Positions 61,446 to 64,000 of a stretch of 64,000 bases of DNA are shown one piece after another. Each line of letters begins with the position of its first letter. Positions within the stretch are counted from its first letter, which is position 1. The translations under genes and the position numbers were made by a program. The stretch spans positions 206,925,342 through 206,989,341 of the forward strand of contig BTPG01000003.1 of assembly GCA_036245525.1 (NCBI GenBank), read 5' to 3'. A model generated the notes under the pieces. The model did not search any database. It saw nothing but the letters and a program-made list of their open reading frames with translations, and was not told the DNA's origin. This DNA comes from Semisulcospira habei. Its lineage: Eukaryota > Mollusca > Gastropoda > Semisulcospiridae.

Positions 61446-61607
61446 AGTGCGTGGCGGGAAAATGGGGCGACCTCTGCGACAAATCCTGTACTGGTCAGTG
61501 TGGAGGAGACAAAGCGTGCAACAGACAGAGTGGCCTCTGTCTTCAAGGCTGTATGCCTGCCTTTTGGGGCCCGCTATGCAACCAGTCATGTGCCAGCACC
61601 TGTGCAG
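61446..61607 (+). CDS. Lectin/EGF receptor gene, exon 5: EGF-like repeats
   Basis: Acceptor TGTAG at 61445, phase 1: ECVAGKWGDLCDKSCTGQCG, GDKACNRQSGLCLQGCMPAF, WGPLCNQSCASTCAG. One complete and one partial MEGF-type repeat (G-x-WG-x2-C signature). Donor GTGGTATT at 61608, phase 1. Assignment to the same gene as exons 1-4 rests on phase, strand and family; the intron between is about 10 kb. Confidence 0.75.
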
Positions 61608-61649
61608 GTGGTATTTTGTGCTATAGAACGAACACGAAAATAAAAAAAA

Positions 61650-62460
61650 GTACTATAAATTGAGCTTTACTGGTATTACGGCTGAAGTTGTTTACCAGAA
61701 AATAAACATTTTATAGGAATAAGTATTCAATTTTTGCAGCAGTAACAAAGCCTACGGCGAGTGTACTACAGCAAAACTTGAATCCACTGGTGTTCTGTTT
61801 TCTGGTAAACAACGAGATCATATCAGCTGAGCTATTTATTAGACACCAGTTTCAGATCTCTGCAGGAACTATACGAAAAGCTATAAGCAGTGCCATTCTT
61901 GTAGACAGGCAGACTAAGGCTTAAGGGCTCAACTTCGCTAAATTTAGAGGTAAATCTACCCAACTGCGTGAATCCACCAAGAGAAAATCTACCCACGTCA
62001 ATCCACTCCGGAGTGAATGTATCCAGTGTAGACGCGTAAAATCAATATGTGAATCCACGCTCGTGCTAGTTTTTCATTAAAAAATGTAATAGCGAGGTAA
62101 TGTAGCCATCCAAAGCCATCAGGGATACCAAAATAATGAAAGGGACTTTCCTTGCAAAAATACATGACATTATGCGGTGAAGCAACACTAAAAAAAAAAA
62201 TAATAATCGAAAACGTCACTAAACTATTTGTGTATTTTATCAAAAACAATCCTGAGGCAAAACTTTGTCACATGTGCTCAACAAAAGACAGCATTTCGTT
62301 TGGAGTAACGCAGTGGCATCCTAGCGGGTCTATTGAGTGAGTATTCTTTAAAGGAAAGTGCAGACTTTCTTCCCATTATTTTGGCATCCTTGACGGCTAA
62401 CATTGGCTAAATTGGCTCTATGTTACATTTTTTAAATGAAAAAAACCAGCACTGGCGTGT
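61650..62460. other. Intron 5, no gene recognised
   Basis: AT-rich, with repeated AATCCAC-type words near 61965-62060. Nothing else supported. Confidence 0.4.
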
Positions 62461-62464
62461 ATCC

Positions 62465-62955
62465 ACAAACTGATTTTACAGTTATTTTATGACACGGCGA
62501 TGTAAATTAACAAACCATAGTGGAATAAATCATCCCAGTACATTTTCAAGATACATCTCGTGAATATTGTGAGCCTGCCAAAACATTAGGAATGTCTGCT
62601 ACAGTCATTTAGAACAGGCTAGCTGAAAACGCAAAGCTTGGCTGTCCAGTTATGGGTGCCGAAAACTAACCAGAAGGATGACAATACTAATGAAAATGTC
62701 ATTTTGGGTTTTTTGTTCTCAGTGCTAATGACCGTAAAAGATTTTGAAGAACACGTGTTATGGCATGAGGCTGCATTTAGTGTGAAGGCGTATAACCAAA
62801 CCCCGCGAGCACAGATCCGTCTCAGTTTTACTGTTGGGTGCAAAAACTTGATGGCTGGCCTTTCCAAATCCTTGGCTGTTTGTAACCCGTCAAACACATT
62901 CACTTGGTTTTATGGATGCAGACAAGAGAGTCTATCGTGTCAAAACACAAAAACA
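62465..62955 (+). repeat. Dispersed repeat of about 490 bp, copy 2
   Basis: Same-orientation homologue of 13570-14065. It lies in intron 5 of the receptor gene. Confidence 0.7.
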
Positions 62956-63116
62956 ACGAATGCTTACTTACGCACTTTAAACAACAATAACGAATGTTAG
63001 GAGAGTTTGCGCAGGGTGGGCATTGTGTCTAGTGAAGGGCTGGGAAACTAGGGAACATAAAGAAGTCATTCCTAAAGCATTGTTATGGAGTTGAAATCAC
63101 AGTGCATCTCAGTGCT

Positions 63117-63330
63117 TTAACCCATTTTGCCTCGACGCACCACAGCAGCAGATGGATCGACCATGATGATTCAAGGGTAGTGCCAGATTCAATTGGCGCC
63201 ATCCGGCGCCAAGGGAATCTGGCACTACCCTTGTATTATCATGTTCGATCTGTCTCCTGCAACTAGTACATAGCCGTTAGGCGATACCTCCTACATTTGG
63301 GAAAAACGGCATAAGGGTTTAATGTGTTAA
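63117..63330. mobile_element. Hairpin MITE, family A, copy 11
   Basis: TTAA at 63117-63120 and 63327-63330. The hairpin at 63154-63251 has an ATCC loop between TTGGCGCC and its complement; GGATCGACCATGATGATTCA on the left, TATTATCATGTTCGATC on the right. Confidence 0.82.
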
Positions 63331-63373
63331 GCAGGGTGTTCTTGTATCCTATCATGTTCCGAAAATTGTGCAG

Positions 63374-63864
63374 GAAAAAGTTGCGACAGGACGACCGGAC
63401 AGTGTCTCTCTGCGGCTGCTTGGCGGGATGGTGGGGTGTAGCATGCACCCGGACCTGCTCTGATCATTGCGGAGGAGACAGAGCGTGCGACAGAAACACC
63501 GGGCAGTGTCCTCAGGGCTGTGTGAGCGGCTGGTGGGGAAGAGCTTGTGATCAGTCCTGCCCCAAAGACTGCATTGGAGACGGATTGTGCGGTCAGAACA
63601 CTGGGGACTGTATCCAGATCTGTGCCGCGGGATGGACGGGTGATTTCTGTAACATGTCGTGTCCCAACACGTGCGGAGGAGATAACTCCTGCGATAGAAA
63701 CAGCCGGACCTGCCTTCAAGGCTGCACAGATGGATGGTGGGGTGGTCTTTGTGACAAGCCCTGCAGCATCACTTGTGGTCAAAACGGCGCGTGTGACAGG
63801 AACAGCAGTACCTGTCTTCATTTTTGTCAGCCTGGATGGACATGGGTCCCTCATTGCAATATTA
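63374..63864 (+). CDS. Lectin/EGF receptor gene, exon 6: EGF-like repeats, with a 2-nt shift near its start
   Basis: From the acceptor GTGCAG at 63373 the phase-1 frame reads GKSCDRTTGQCL, matching the start of other repeats, then shifts at TGTCTCTCTGCGG. Two bases out, the reading goes on as CGCLAGWWGVACTRTCSDHC, GGDRACDRNTGQCPQGC, then three more repeats ending CQPGWTWVPHCNI. Four CxxGCxxGWWG-type repeats follow one another with full cysteine sets. The donor GTGAGT at 63865 leaves phase 1, so the gene continues beyond the window. A second acceptor, GGACAG at 63402, would keep the long frame in phase 1 and bypass the shift. Confidence 0.8.
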
Positions 63865-64000
63865 GTGAGTCCAAAATTTGAAGTGGCCAACGCTTTTTGA
63901 TCTGCTATTTCACCCATAAACTCATCAACAGACGAGAAATGCTACATTATCGAGATTTGTCTGAAATATTTCAGTATTTAGACTTATGCTGATGATACAG

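Overview
The window is nuclear DNA from a metazoan, most likely a marine mollusc and plausibly a caenogastropod. Genes are split by GT-AG introns, there are long microsatellites, and no prokaryotic operon or CRISPR structure is visible. Several non-LTR retrotransposon families, a DIRS-like element, SINEs and hairpin MITEs fill most of the sequence. A signal-peptide / fucolectin-like / EGF-repeat receptor gene of a kind abundant in molluscs occupies the right end. The species assignment is inference from family content.

Layout. 0-5 kb: a GC-rich dispersed repeat beside a LINE reverse-transcriptase (RT) fragment, then two small candidate host genes, one per strand (exons at 1.77-2.9 kb on + and 3.8-4.9 kb on -). 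5-8.8 kb: an old RTE-like LINE (-) broken by a SINE and by a second copy of the GC-rich repeat. 9-14 kb: a 290-bp palindrome, a hairpin MITE, a LINE fragment and a decaying C2H2 zinc-finger gene (-), whose probable first coding exon lies 7 kb away at 20.3 kb. 14.8-18.5 kb: a truncated DIRS-like element, G-tract tandem repeats and a piggyBac-like C-terminal fragment. 20.7-21.0 kb: a CCAAT/TATA promoter-like sequence followed at once by a tandem array of small hairpins with GCAA loops. 21.9-25 kb: LINE and tRNA-SINE debris and a zinc-finger ORF of uncertain origin.

26.4-39.6 kb is a matryoshka of retrotransposons. A LINE (+) is split in a short GA run by two CR1-like elements (-), each bounded by long (GA)n tracts. 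The left one is almost intact, with an esterase-type ORF1 and an ORF2 carrying a single stop. The right one is itself interrupted by a recent RTE-like copy with a 14-bp target duplication. 40-46 kb: C-tract tandem repeats, a degenerate minisatellite, a SINE and L2/CR1-like LINEs.

47.6-63.9 kb: the receptor gene. Six exons are recognised, all joined in phase 1: signal peptide, two exons of a fucolectin-like lectin domain, then EGF-like repeats. The last exon has a 2-nt shift near its start. Its roughly 10-kb intron 4 holds a Crypton-type tyrosine recombinase gene with zinc-finger and SANT/Myb-like regions, disabled by one stop and one frameshift. It also holds many hairpin MITEs that target TTAA. 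These MITEs show compensatory changes between their arms and, at 57.6-58.2 kb, a three-unit tandem array. They are the most unusual signal here, together with the promoter-linked hairpin array and the GA-tract-seeking CR1 elements.
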